Below are positions 1 through 5,379 of a stretch of DNA of 5,379 nt, one piece after another. This DNA is from Gordonia sp. (in: high G+C Gram-positive bacteria) (GTDB lineage: Bacteria; Actinomycetota; Actinomycetes; Mycobacteriales; Mycobacteriaceae): positions 1 to 5,379 of the forward strand of contig JASLJL010000071.1 of the NCBI GenBank assembly GCA_030152405.1, read 5' to 3'. The first letter of the stretch is position 1, and the number at the start of each line of letters is the position of its first letter. The notes beneath the pieces were generated by a model that was not told the origin of the DNA, did no database searches, and saw nothing but the letters and a program-made list of their open reading frames with translations. The position numbers and the translations under genes were made by a program.

Positions 1-605
1 GAGAGTTCGTCGTCGAGGGCGCCGACGTCGTCGGGGTCGGTGAAGACCGGTCCGGTCAGGGCGAACGACCACGCCATCTGAAGAACCGTGGTGGCCATGC
101 GGTGAGCGTCGCCGTCGCGGATCTCGCCCGCGGCCTGCCCCGAGGTCAGCAGTTGCTCGATGGTGTCGAGCTGACTCCGCGAGGTTCGGCCGGTGCGGTG
201 CAGCAGATACGGCGTGAGGAACTCGGGATCGAGTTCGATGATGCGCTGCAGCAGCGGGTGTCGCCGCGCCTCGCTGACCAGATGCACCAGGGTGACGATC
301 ATCGACGCACGCGAGCCGAGATCCGCGGTGGCGGGCGTCGTCGCGGCGATGCGAGTGAACTCTCGCGTCGTGACCTGGGCGGCGAGGGACTCGACGTTGG
401 GGAAGCGGCGATACAGCGTGGCCCGGGAGACGTCGGCGGTACGCGCGACGTCGGCCATCGTGGTCCGCCTGATGCCGATCGTCGACATCAGTTTGGCGGC
501 GGCGTCGAGGATCACGTCCTCGCTGATCGCGTTCGACGCGGTTCTCCCCTCGACTCCGCTCGGGGTGCGGGAGGCGCCCGGTTCGTTGAATCGCTGCGAC
601 ATCAT
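1..605 (-). CDS. TetR/AcrR-family transcriptional regulator (3' end cut by window edge)
   Basis: The minus strand is open from ATG at 605 to the window edge, giving 201 residues and no stop; most TetR proteins are 190-220 aa, so little is missing. After a roughly 25-residue polar N-terminal tail comes a TetR DNA-binding domain (about residues 27-75): VILDAAAKLM helix, IGIRRTTMADVA, then the helix-turn-helix ADVSRATLYRRFPN at 57-70, a near-canonical recognition helix. The rest (about 80-201) is the variable ligand-binding and dimerisation half, with no recognisable ligand signature. A second ATG directly follows the first, so the start could be 602. There is no Shine-Dalgarno; an extended -10 lies 7 nt upstream, suggesting a leaderless mRNA. 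It is divergent from the flavoenzyme-kinase operon across 40 bp, so it probably represses that operon and itself (inference). Position and family resemble M. tuberculosis Rv2250c. Effector unknown, possibly a lipid or acyl-CoA. Confidence 0.93.
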   Translation of the reverse strand, partial: MMSQRFNEPGASRTPSGVEGRTASNAISEDVILDAAAKLMSTIGIRRTTMADVARTADVSRATLYRRFPNVESLAAQVTTREFTRIAATTPATADLGSRASMIVTLVHLVSEARRHPLLQRIIELDPEFLTPYLLHRTGRTSRSQLDTIEQLLTSGQAAGEIRDGDAHRMATTVLQMAWSFALTGPVFTDPDDVGALDDEL

Positions 606-614
606 GTGTATAAC
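586..614 (+). promoter_or_regulatory. Sigma70-type promoter of the flavoenzyme-lipid kinase operon
   Basis: A -35 element TTGAAT (586-591; 4 of 6 match TTGACA) and a -10 element TATAAC (609-614; 5 of 6 match TATAAT) are separated by exactly 17 bp. Transcription would start near 621, leaving a leader of about 25 nt that contains the ribosome binding site before ATG 646. The -35 lies inside the first codons of the divergent tetR gene. The elements stand out as AT-rich in very GC-rich surroundings. This is a motif match only; no start site has been mapped. Confidence 0.65.
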
Positions 615-621
615 TGTATCA
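606..621 (-). promoter_or_regulatory. Extended -10 promoter of tetR, probably leaderless
   Basis: Reading the minus strand, TGA (621-619) directly precedes TACAGT (618-613), which fits the TGN-TANNNT extended -10 of actinobacterial housekeeping promoters. Seven bases separate it from the tetR ATG at 605, so transcription would begin at or within a base or so of the A of the start codon. No -35 match is seen at 16-18 bp spacing, as is common for extended -10 promoters, and no Shine-Dalgarno precedes the ATG. The element overlaps the opposite-strand -10 at 609-614, so the two promoters probably compete or share an operator. Confidence 0.45.
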
Positions 622-622
622 C
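606..622. promoter_or_regulatory. Candidate TetR operator between the divergent genes
   Basis: Two direct copies of TGTAT (607-611 and 615-619) lie 8 bp apart, bracketed by GTG (606-608) and CAC (620-622), which gives weak outer dyad symmetry. The segment covers the -10 elements of both divergent promoters, the natural place for an autoregulating TetR dimer. TetR operators are normally good palindromes and this one is not, so the exact footprint is uncertain and part of the repeat may simply be promoter sequence. Confidence 0.3.
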
Positions 623-633
623 CAACGCTGAAC

Positions 634-639
634 GGAAGG
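634..639 (+). promoter_or_regulatory. Ribosome binding site deciding the ATG 646 start
   Basis: GGAAGG lies 6 nt upstream of ATG 646 and is a strong Shine-Dalgarno. The reading frame stays open far upstream (to 193), but that stretch is antisense to tetR and upstream of the promoter, so this site fixes the start at 646. Confidence 0.7.
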
Positions 640-645
640 CCGACC

Positions 646-2241
646 ATGACCACGAGTGAGACCGCCGTCGACGTCGTCGACTTCACCCCGGGCCGCTGGG
701 GCAACCCGAACGACCCGATGCATCTCTCCGACTCGGTCATCGGCGCGCTGACCATGCTCGGCATCACCGAGCCCGCACCCGCGCCCGTCGAGCTCGCGAT
801 CCCCGCATCGCGGTTGGACGCAGCTGCGCTCGATGCGCTCGCCGCGACCGGCGCGGAGGTCACCACCGACGACGCCGTGCGCGCTGCACGCCTCCGCGGC
901 TTCTCGACCCCCGACCTCCTCAAGTTCCGAGCGGGCGACGCGGGCGACGCGCCCGACGCCGTCGTCGCGCCCACCACGGCGGAGCAGGTGGCGGCCGTGC
1001 TCGCCGTGTGCGACGACGCGGGCATCGGCCTGAGCCCGTTCGCAGGCGGCACCACCGTCACCGGTGGACTCGTCCCCGACCGCGCGCGTCCGATCGTCAG
1101 CCTCGACCTGCGTCGTCTCACCGGACTGATCGCGCTCGACGAGGTGTCGCAGATCGCGACCTTCGCCGCGGGCACCCGTCTGCCGGACGCCGAACGCCTT
1201 CTCGGCGAGCGCGGCTTCGAACTCGGCCACTTCCCGCAGTCGTACGAGGGGGCCACCGTCGGCGGGTGCGCCGTGACCCGGTCGGCGGGGCAGTCGTCCA
1301 TCGGCTACGGGCGGTTCGACGAGATGGTCGTCGGCCTGACCCTCGCCACGCCGGTAGGCGCGGCCGAGATCGGCACCGCGCCGAAATCGGCCGCCGGACC
1401 CGACCTTCGCCAACTCGTGCTCGGCAGCGAAGGGGCGTTCGGCGTGGTCACCGAGGTTCGCGTGCATGTGCATCCGGTGCCCACCGTCCGCCGCTTCTAC
1501 GGCTGGCACTTCCCCGACTTCGCCGCAGGCGCCGCCGCCATGCGAGCGCTCGCGCAGTCGAACGTCAAGCCCACGGTCCTGCGCCTCTCCGATGAGGCCG
1601 AGACGGGACTCAATCTCGCCAACCCGTCGGCCGCAGGCTCGACGAGCGGCCCGGTGGGCGGCTGCCTGATGATCGTCGGTTTCGAAGGCGACGAGGCCGA
1701 CGTCGAGTGCCGCGACGCGTACGTGACCGCACGCCTGACCGAGCTCGGCGCGACCCCGCTCGGGACCGAGCCGGGCGAGCACTGGCGTGAGGGCCGTTTC
1801 CGCGGTCCCTACCTGCGCGATCCGCTGCTCGACGCGGGCGCCCTCGTGGAGACCCTTGAGACGGTGACCTTCTGGTCGAACATCGACAAGCTGAAGGCGG
1901 ACGTCACTGCGGCCGTCACCGGTGCGTTGGGCGAGCAGGGGACCCCGGCCGTCGTCATGTGCCACATCTCGCACGTCTACCCGACCGGCGCGTCGCTGTA
2001 CTTCACCGTCATCTCGAACGCGCTCGCCGATCCGCTCGCCCAGTGGGGCGAGGCGAAGGCCGCCGCCAACGCAGCGATCCGCGCGGCGGGCGCGTCCATC
2101 ACGCATCACCACGCGGTCGGAACCGACCATCGTGGGACGTACCTCGAGGAGATCGGCGACGTCCAGTTGGCCGCTCTGCGCGCGGTGAAATCCGCACTCG
2201 ACCCCAACGGCGTCCTCAACCCTGGCATCCTTCTGCCGTGA
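646..2241 (+). CDS. FAD-binding oxidase, alkyldihydroxyacetonephosphate synthase-like (VAO/PCMH family)
   Basis: The 531-aa product fits bacterial AGPS-like / GlcD-type flavoproteins. An N-terminal RWGNP segment (about residue 17) resembles the Trp-rich start of AGPS homologues. The FAD_binding_4 domain follows (about 105-275): APDAVVAPTTAEQVAAVL, the pyrophosphate loop GGTTVTGG (134-141), SYEGATVGGCAVT (from 199) and GSEGAFGVVTEVRV (from 260). The C-terminal FAD-oxidase domain (about 280-531) has CHISHVYPTGASLYF (439-453) and a HHH triplet at 487-489 in THHHAVG, matching the Tyr and His-triplet regions important in alkyl-DHAP synthase, and ends NPGILLP as the family usually does. Eukaryotic AGPS exchanges the acyl chain of acyl-DHAP for a fatty alcohol to make the ether bond. 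Whether this enzyme does so is unproven; an FAD-linked D-2-hydroxyacid dehydrogenase is the alternative. No signal peptide or membrane segment is seen, so it is probably cytosolic. It is the first gene of an operon with the lipid kinase and resembles Rv2251. Confidence 0.93.
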   Translation: MTTSETAVDVVDFTPGRWGNPNDPMHLSDSVIGALTMLGITEPAPAPVELAIPASRLDAAALDALAATGAEVTTDDAVRAARLRGFSTPDLLKFRAGDAGDAPDAVVAPTTAEQVAAVLAVCDDAGIGLSPFAGGTTVTGGLVPDRARPIVSLDLRRLTGLIALDEVSQIATFAAGTRLPDAERLLGERGFELGHFPQSYEGATVGGCAVTRSAGQSSIGYGRFDEMVVGLTLATPVGAAEIGTAPKSAAGPDLRQLVLGSEGAFGVVTEVRVHVHPVPTVRRFYGWHFPDFAAGAAAMRALAQSNVKPTVLRLSDEAETGLNLANPSAAGSTSGPVGGCLMIVGFEGDEADVECRDAYVTARLTELGATPLGTEPGEHWREGRFRGPYLRDPLLDAGALVETLETVTFWSNIDKLKADVTAAVTGALGEQGTPAVVMCHISHVYPTGASLYFTVISNALADPLAQWGEAKAAANAAIRAAGASITHHHAVGTDHRGTYLEEIGDVQLAALRAVKSALDPNGVLNPGILLP

Positions 2242-3140
2242 CCAGTGCCGATACCCCGCGCATCATCGCGGTCGTGAACCCGATCTCGGGCGGTGGGGCC
2301 TCCAAGCAGCAGTGGCCCGCGGTGGCCGCAGCACTCGCCCGGCTCGGCGTCACCGACGTCGAGGTGATCGAGTCGGAGTCGTCCGAGCACGCCACGCGGG
2401 TCGCCGCCGCTGCGGCGCGCACGGGGGCGCTCACCGTGGCGGTCGGCGGCGACGGCCACGTGCGGGACGTGGCCGAAGGCGTCCTGACCGTCGACGGCGC
2501 CCGGATGGGCATCGCGGCCGCCGGGCGCGGCAACGATCTCGTCCGGCACCTCGGCCTGCCGCTCGAACCCGAGGCCATCGCAGGCGTGCTGGCAGGCGGC
2601 CGTGTCCGGCGGATGGACGTCCTGTCCATCACTGAACGCGACGGCTCCACGTCCACGGCCGTGGGCAACGTGTACGCGGGCCTCGACTCGGTGGCCACCG
2701 AGCTGATCAACCGACTGCGGTGGATGGGGCGCGTCTCCTACCGCGTCGCGCCGGTCATCACGGCGTTGCGGTGGAAACCGTTCCGCGCGACGCTCACCAT
2801 CGACGGCGAGCGGTACGAATCGTCCGCGCACATGGTCGTCATCGCCAACTCGGGCGACTACGGCCACGGTCTCCGCATGGTGCCGACCGCGTCCGTCGAC
2901 AGCGGCGAGATCCAGGTGATGCTGATCCGCGGCGATCGGTCGAAGTACCGGCTCGCGAGCCTGATGAAACAGGCGAAGACCGGCTCCCATGTCGATCGCG
3001 CCGAGATCGAGTTCCGATCCGGGACCACCGTCACGTTCGACGCCGACCGCGGGCTCCCCGTCCACGCCGACGGCGACCTCGTCGCCGAGTTCCCGGTGAC
3101 CGTCACCGTCCGCCCCGGGGCGCTGCCGGTCGTGGTGTAG
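2238..3140 (+). CDS. Diacylglycerol kinase-family lipid kinase
   Basis: The 300-aa product has the two-domain layout of the DagK / sphingosine-kinase / YegS family. Seen in order: a first strand with NPISGGG (14-20), the nucleotide-binding VGGDGH (69-74), AGRGNDLVRHLGLP (95-108), YAGLDSVATELIN, the C-terminal beta-domain motif SGDYGHGLRMVPTASVDSG, and HADGD (276-280), the counterpart of the usual hDGE motif. Such enzymes phosphorylate diacylglycerol or related lipids with ATP at the membrane surface. The M. tuberculosis counterpart by position, Rv2252, has been reported as a diacylglycerol kinase linked to phosphatidylinositol mannoside synthesis. The GTG start at 2238 overlaps the upstream TGA as GTGA, the usual translational-coupling arrangement, and no separate Shine-Dalgarno is seen. 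Unusual points: His74 replaces the usual Thr of GGDGT, and Arg97 replaces the Thr of GTGND. The frame is open further upstream, but only inside the flavoenzyme gene. Confidence 0.94.
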   Translation: MTSADTPRIIAVVNPISGGGASKQQWPAVAAALARLGVTDVEVIESESSEHATRVAAAAARTGALTVAVGGDGHVRDVAEGVLTVDGARMGIAAAGRGNDLVRHLGLPLEPEAIAGVLAGGRVRRMDVLSITERDGSTSTAVGNVYAGLDSVATELINRLRWMGRVSYRVAPVITALRWKPFRATLTIDGERYESSAHMVVIANSGDYGHGLRMVPTASVDSGEIQVMLIRGDRSKYRLASLMKQAKTGSHVDRAEIEFRSGTTVTFDADRGLPVHADGDLVAEFPVTVTVRPGALPVVV

Positions 3141-3144
3141 CGCC
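3119..3144. terminator. Possible terminator hairpin between convergent genes
   Basis: GGCGCT (3119-3124) and AGCGCC (3139-3144) form a perfect 6-bp GC-rich stem that spans the kinase stop codon. In the plus-strand RNA two further pairs (G-U and C-G) extend it to 8 bp with a 10-nt loop. It sits where the kinase and oxidoreductase genes converge with 8 bp between stops. No U-tract follows, which is common in high-GC actinobacteria but makes the call weak; a chance stem in GC-rich coding DNA is possible. Confidence 0.3.
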
Positions 3145-3148
3145 GGGG

Positions 3149-4060
3149 TCAGACGGTCAGCACCACCTTGCCGCCCGCGCGACCCGAGGACACCAGATCG
3201 AGCGCGGTGACGGCCTGATCGAGCGGGAAGGTCTGAGCGACCGGAACATCGAGCTCGTCGGCCGCGACCATCGCGATCAGGGCGGGCCGGGCCGCATCGC
3301 GGAACGCGGTGCTTTCCGGGTCCATCCCGGCCACCGCGACGAAGCCGTGAGCGTCGGCGGCCTGCTTGTTCGCCGCGGTGATGATGCGCGCCCGATCGGC
3401 GACGAGCGCCAACGACGTCGCGGTCGCGTCGTCGTCGCCCGAGAGATCGAGGGCGGCTGCGAACGTCCGGCCCGCCAGCCGATCGAGCAGGCCCGGGCCG
3501 TAGGGAACCGCGACACCGCCGAACCGGGTCACGGCGTGGAGGCGCGACGGTCCGGCCGTCCCGACCACCTGGACACCGGCGCGTCGCGCGAGTTGCAGGA
3601 GCGTCGCGCCGACCGCGCCCGACGCCCCGTGCACCAGGATCGTGTCGCCGTCCGACGCCCCGCTGCGATGCAGCATGTCGGCGGCGGTCGTGCCGGCGAG
3701 CAGCAGTCCGGCGGCTGTGACGTCATCCACCTCGCCCGGCAAGGCGAACGCCTTCTCGGCCGGGAAGGTCAGCTCCGTCGCGTAGCCGCCGTGCACGCGG
3801 AAGGCGACGACGCGGTCGCCCGGCGCGAACCTGTCAGTCACGTCGCGGCCCACGTCCGTGACCACGCCCGCGATCTCGTAACCGACCGGCGCCGGGTAGG
3901 CCGTCGCGCGCCGGGTGTGCTTGAGATCGGCGGGATTGACCCCCGCCGCCCTGACCTCGACTCGCACCTCGTCCGGACCCGGCATCGCTGCCTCGACCTG
4001 CACGAACTCGAAATCGGCTAGTCCATCGGGACCGTTGCACTGCCATCGTCGACCCGTCAT
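3149..4060 (-). CDS. Zinc-free quinone oxidoreductase-type NADP-dependent alcohol dehydrogenase (MDR superfamily)
   Basis: The 303-aa product has the MDR layout: an N-terminal GroES-like domain (about 1-115) with VRVEVRAAGVNPADLKHTRR (32-51) and GYEIAGVVTDVG (60-71), then a Rossmann domain with LVHGASGAVGATLLQLAR, whose HGASGAVG at 144-151 is the AxxGxxG nucleotide loop typical of NADPH-binding quinone oxidoreductases. The C-terminal GKVVLTV ending is also typical. The Cys and His zinc ligands of classical alcohol dehydrogenases are absent, placing it in the zinc-free QOR/enoyl-reductase branch. It probably reduces quinones or activated enones or aldehydes in the cytosol; the substrate cannot be told. 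The ATG at 4060 gives a normal MDR N-terminus with GGAG only 3 nt upstream. An in-frame ATG at 4099 would add 13 poorly matching residues and touch the divergent gene's start codon. A -10-like TACCCT (4074-4069) close to 4060 could give a nearly leaderless mRNA. Confidence 0.92.
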   Translation of the reverse strand: MTGRRWQCNGPDGLADFEFVQVEAAMPGPDEVRVEVRAAGVNPADLKHTRRATAYPAPVGYEIAGVVTDVGRDVTDRFAPGDRVVAFRVHGGYATELTFPAEKAFALPGEVDDVTAAGLLLAGTTAADMLHRSGASDGDTILVHGASGAVGATLLQLARRAGVQVVGTAGPSRLHAVTRFGGVAVPYGPGLLDRLAGRTFAAALDLSGDDDATATSLALVADRARIITAANKQAADAHGFVAVAGMDPESTAFRDAARPALIAMVAADELDVPVAQTFPLDQAVTALDLVSSGRAGGKVVLTV

Positions 4061-4097
4061 GTGCTCCGAGGGTAGACCGCCCGTTATTGTGACCTGC
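4061..4097. promoter_or_regulatory. 37-bp divergent control region, likely leaderless trpB2 promoter
   Basis: Only 37 bp separate the oxidoreductase and trpB2 start codons. On the plus strand TATTGT (4085-4090) fits the actinobacterial TANNNT -10 and ends 7 nt before ATG 4098, so transcription could begin at the start codon. No Shine-Dalgarno precedes this ATG, which supports a leaderless mRNA. On the minus strand TACCCT (4074-4069) is similarly placed before ATG 4060. No convincing -35 is seen for either, so these remain tentative. Confidence 0.35.
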
Positions 4098-5379
4098 ATG
4101 ACAAGCAATGTTGACGCCACGAACCCCGATCTCGTGACCGTGGACGTCCCGACGCACTGGTACAACCTGGCTGCCGAGCTCGACGAGCCCATCCCGCCGC
4201 ACCTGCACCCCGGGACCAAGGAGCCGGTGGGCCCCGAGGACCTCGCTGCTCTGTTCCCCGCCGGCCTCATCGCGCAGGAGGTGTCGACGGAGCCGTACAT
4301 CGAGATCCCCGAACCCGTTCGGGAGATCTACAAGATGTGGCGGCCGTCGCCGCTGTTCCGCGCTCGCAAGTTCGAGGAGGCGTTGAACACCAAGGCGCGC
4401 ATCTACGTGAAGTACGAGGGCGTCAGCCCGGTCGGCAGTCACAAGACGAACTCCGCCGTCGCGCAGGCGTACTACAACAGCATCGACGGCGTGAAGAAGC
4501 TGACCACCGAGACCGGTGCGGGGCAGTGGGGCAGCGCGCTGTCGTTCGCGGGCGCCCAGTTCGGCATCGACGTCGAGGTGTGGCAGGTTCGCGCGTCGTA
4601 CGACTCCAAGCCGTACCGCGGCTTCCTCATCCGGACCTACGGCGGCACGCTGCATCCGAGCCCGTCCGACCTGACCGAGGCCGGCCGCGCGATGCTCGAG
4701 AAGGATCCGAACACCACCGGCAGTCTCGGGATGGCGGTGTCGGAGGCCGTCGAGGTGGCCGCCCAGAACGACGACACCCGCTACGCCCTCGGCAGCGTCC
4801 TGAACCACGTCGTGCTGCACCAGAGCGTCATCGGCCAGGAAGCCGTCGACCAGCTGTACGCCGTGGAGCCCGGCGGAGCGGACGTCGTGTTCGGTTGTGC
4901 CGGTGGCGGTTCGAACCTCGCCGGACTGTCGTTCCCGTTCCTGCGGGAGAAGATCCACGGCCGCTCGAATCCCCGTATCGTCGCCGCCGAGCCGTCGGCG
5001 TGCCCGTCGATCACGCAGGGCGAGTACCGCTACGACCACGGCGACGTCGCCGGTCTCACCCCGCTGCTGAAGATGCACACCCTCGGCATGGACTTCGTTC
5101 CGGACCCCATCCACGCGGGCGGCCTCCGCTACCACGGAATGGCACCCGCGCTGAGCCACACGGTGGAGCTCGGTCTGGTCGAGGGCACCGCGATCGATCA
5201 GCACGACGCGTTCAGCGCGGGTGTGCAATTCGCGCGGACCCAGGGCATCGTCCCCGCCCCGGAGTCGACGCACGCCATCGCCGCCTGTGCGGCCCATGTC
5301 GCGAACAGCGACAAGGAGGAAGTCGTCGTGATCGGCCTCTCCGGCCACGGCCAGCTCGATCTCCCTGCCTACGCCGACT
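4098..5379 (+). CDS. trpB2: Tryptophan synthase beta-like PLP enzyme, TrpB2 type (C-terminus cut by window edge)
   Basis: The frame runs from ATG 4098 to the window end: 427 residues, close to the usual 430-450 of TrpB2. The N-terminal THWYNLAAELDEPIPPHLHP (19-38) is a TrpB2 signature absent from ordinary TrpB. PLP motifs: YEGVSPVGSHKTNSA, with K116 of GSHK (113-116) as the predicted Schiff-base lysine; ETGAGQWG (138-145), with the conserved Glu and the TrpB2 Trp where TrpB1 has His; the phosphate loop GCAGGGSN (266-273); and GLSGHGQLDLPAY near the end (from 413), including the conserved Ser of SGHG. It would make L-tryptophan from indole in the cytosol; characterised TrpB2 enzymes use O-phospho-L-serine and do not need a TrpA partner in the usual complex. 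No trpA or other trp gene lies in this window, so it appears stand-alone, although the right flank is unseen. The gene is divergent from an MDR oxidoreductase gene, has no Shine-Dalgarno and may be leaderless. Confidence 0.94.
   Translation, partial: MTSNVDATNPDLVTVDVPTHWYNLAAELDEPIPPHLHPGTKEPVGPEDLAALFPAGLIAQEVSTEPYIEIPEPVREIYKMWRPSPLFRARKFEEALNTKARIYVKYEGVSPVGSHKTNSAVAQAYYNSIDGVKKLTTETGAGQWGSALSFAGAQFGIDVEVWQVRASYDSKPYRGFLIRTYGGTLHPSPSDLTEAGRAMLEKDPNTTGSLGMAVSEAVEVAAQNDDTRYALGSVLNHVVLHQSVIGQEAVDQLYAVEPGGADVVFGCAGGGSNLAGLSFPFLREKIHGRSNPRIVAAEPSACPSITQGEYRYDHGDVAGLTPLLKMHTLGMDFVPDPIHAGGLRYHGMAPALSHTVELGLVEGTAIDQHDAFSAGVQFARTQGIVPAPESTHAIAACAAHVANSDKEEVVVIGLSGHGQLDLPAYAD

Noticed and set aside
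193..645. Upstream extension of the flavoenzyme frame by 151 codons
   Set aside because: It is antisense to the tetR gene, lies upstream of the promoter and has no family similarity; the Shine-Dalgarno at 634-639 places the start at 646.
619..2130. Long minus-strand frame (503 codons) opposite the flavoenzyme gene
   Set aside because: The translation is Arg/Gly/Asp-rich low-complexity sequence with no domain; it is a GC-bias shadow of the real gene.
3094..3108. Perfect 7-bp inverted repeat CGGTGAC-C-GTCACCG inside the kinase gene
   Set aside because: It encodes part of a Val/Thr beta strand (PVTVTV) from common GC-rich codons. The 1-nt centre makes a poor RNA hairpin and the coding position makes an operator unlikely.
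2720..4021. Plus-strand frame (433 codons) across the kinase and oxidoreductase genes
   Set aside because: It overlaps two well-supported genes in other frames, and its translation is dominated by Arg-rich runs typical of high-GC shadow frames.
4061..4300. N-terminal extension of the oxidoreductase to 4300
   Set aside because: The extra 80 residues are antisense to trpB2 and do not resemble an MDR N-terminus; ATG 4060 starts a normal one.
3834..5348. Long minus-strand frame (504 codons) opposite trpB2
   Set aside because: It is antisense to a clear TrpB2 coding sequence, rich in Arg, Gly and Val, without recognisable motifs and overlapping another real gene out of frame.

Overview
The window is about 5.4 kb of very GC-rich, densely coding DNA with no mobile element, RNA gene or CRISPR array. 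GC-biased third positions, a GTG start, apparently leaderless starts and a TetR / flavoprotein / diacylglycerol-kinase gene order like Mycobacterium tuberculosis Rv2250c-Rv2251-Rv2252 point to a mycolic-acid actinomycete (Mycobacteriales; Gordonia or a close relative is my guess). The genus is inferred, and the synteny is from memory, not from a search.

Left half (1-3140): a TetR-family repressor gene (minus strand, cut by the left edge) is divergent from a two-gene operon. The operon holds an FAD-binding oxidase of the alkyl-DHAP synthase / D-2-hydroxyacid dehydrogenase superfamily (646-2241) and, overlapping it by 4 nt, a diacylglycerol-kinase-family lipid kinase (2238-3140). The 40-bp gap between the divergent starts holds a good sigma70-type promoter for the operon. 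It also holds an overlapping extended -10 that would give a leaderless tetR transcript. A repressor bound there could control both directions. The likely theme is glycerolipid or ether-lipid-like metabolism under local TetR control.

Right half (3149-5379): a zinc-free quinone-oxidoreductase-type MDR gene (minus strand) converges on the kinase gene with only 8 bp between stop codons, where a small hairpin may serve as terminator. It is divergent, across 37 bp, from a TrpB2-type tryptophan synthase beta-like gene that runs off the right edge just short of its C-terminus. That gene has no visible Shine-Dalgarno and may be leaderless.

No part looks like a wholly new system. The points most worth following are the flavoenzyme-lipid kinase operon with its compact control region, the unusual motif residues in the kinase, and the stand-alone TrpB2.
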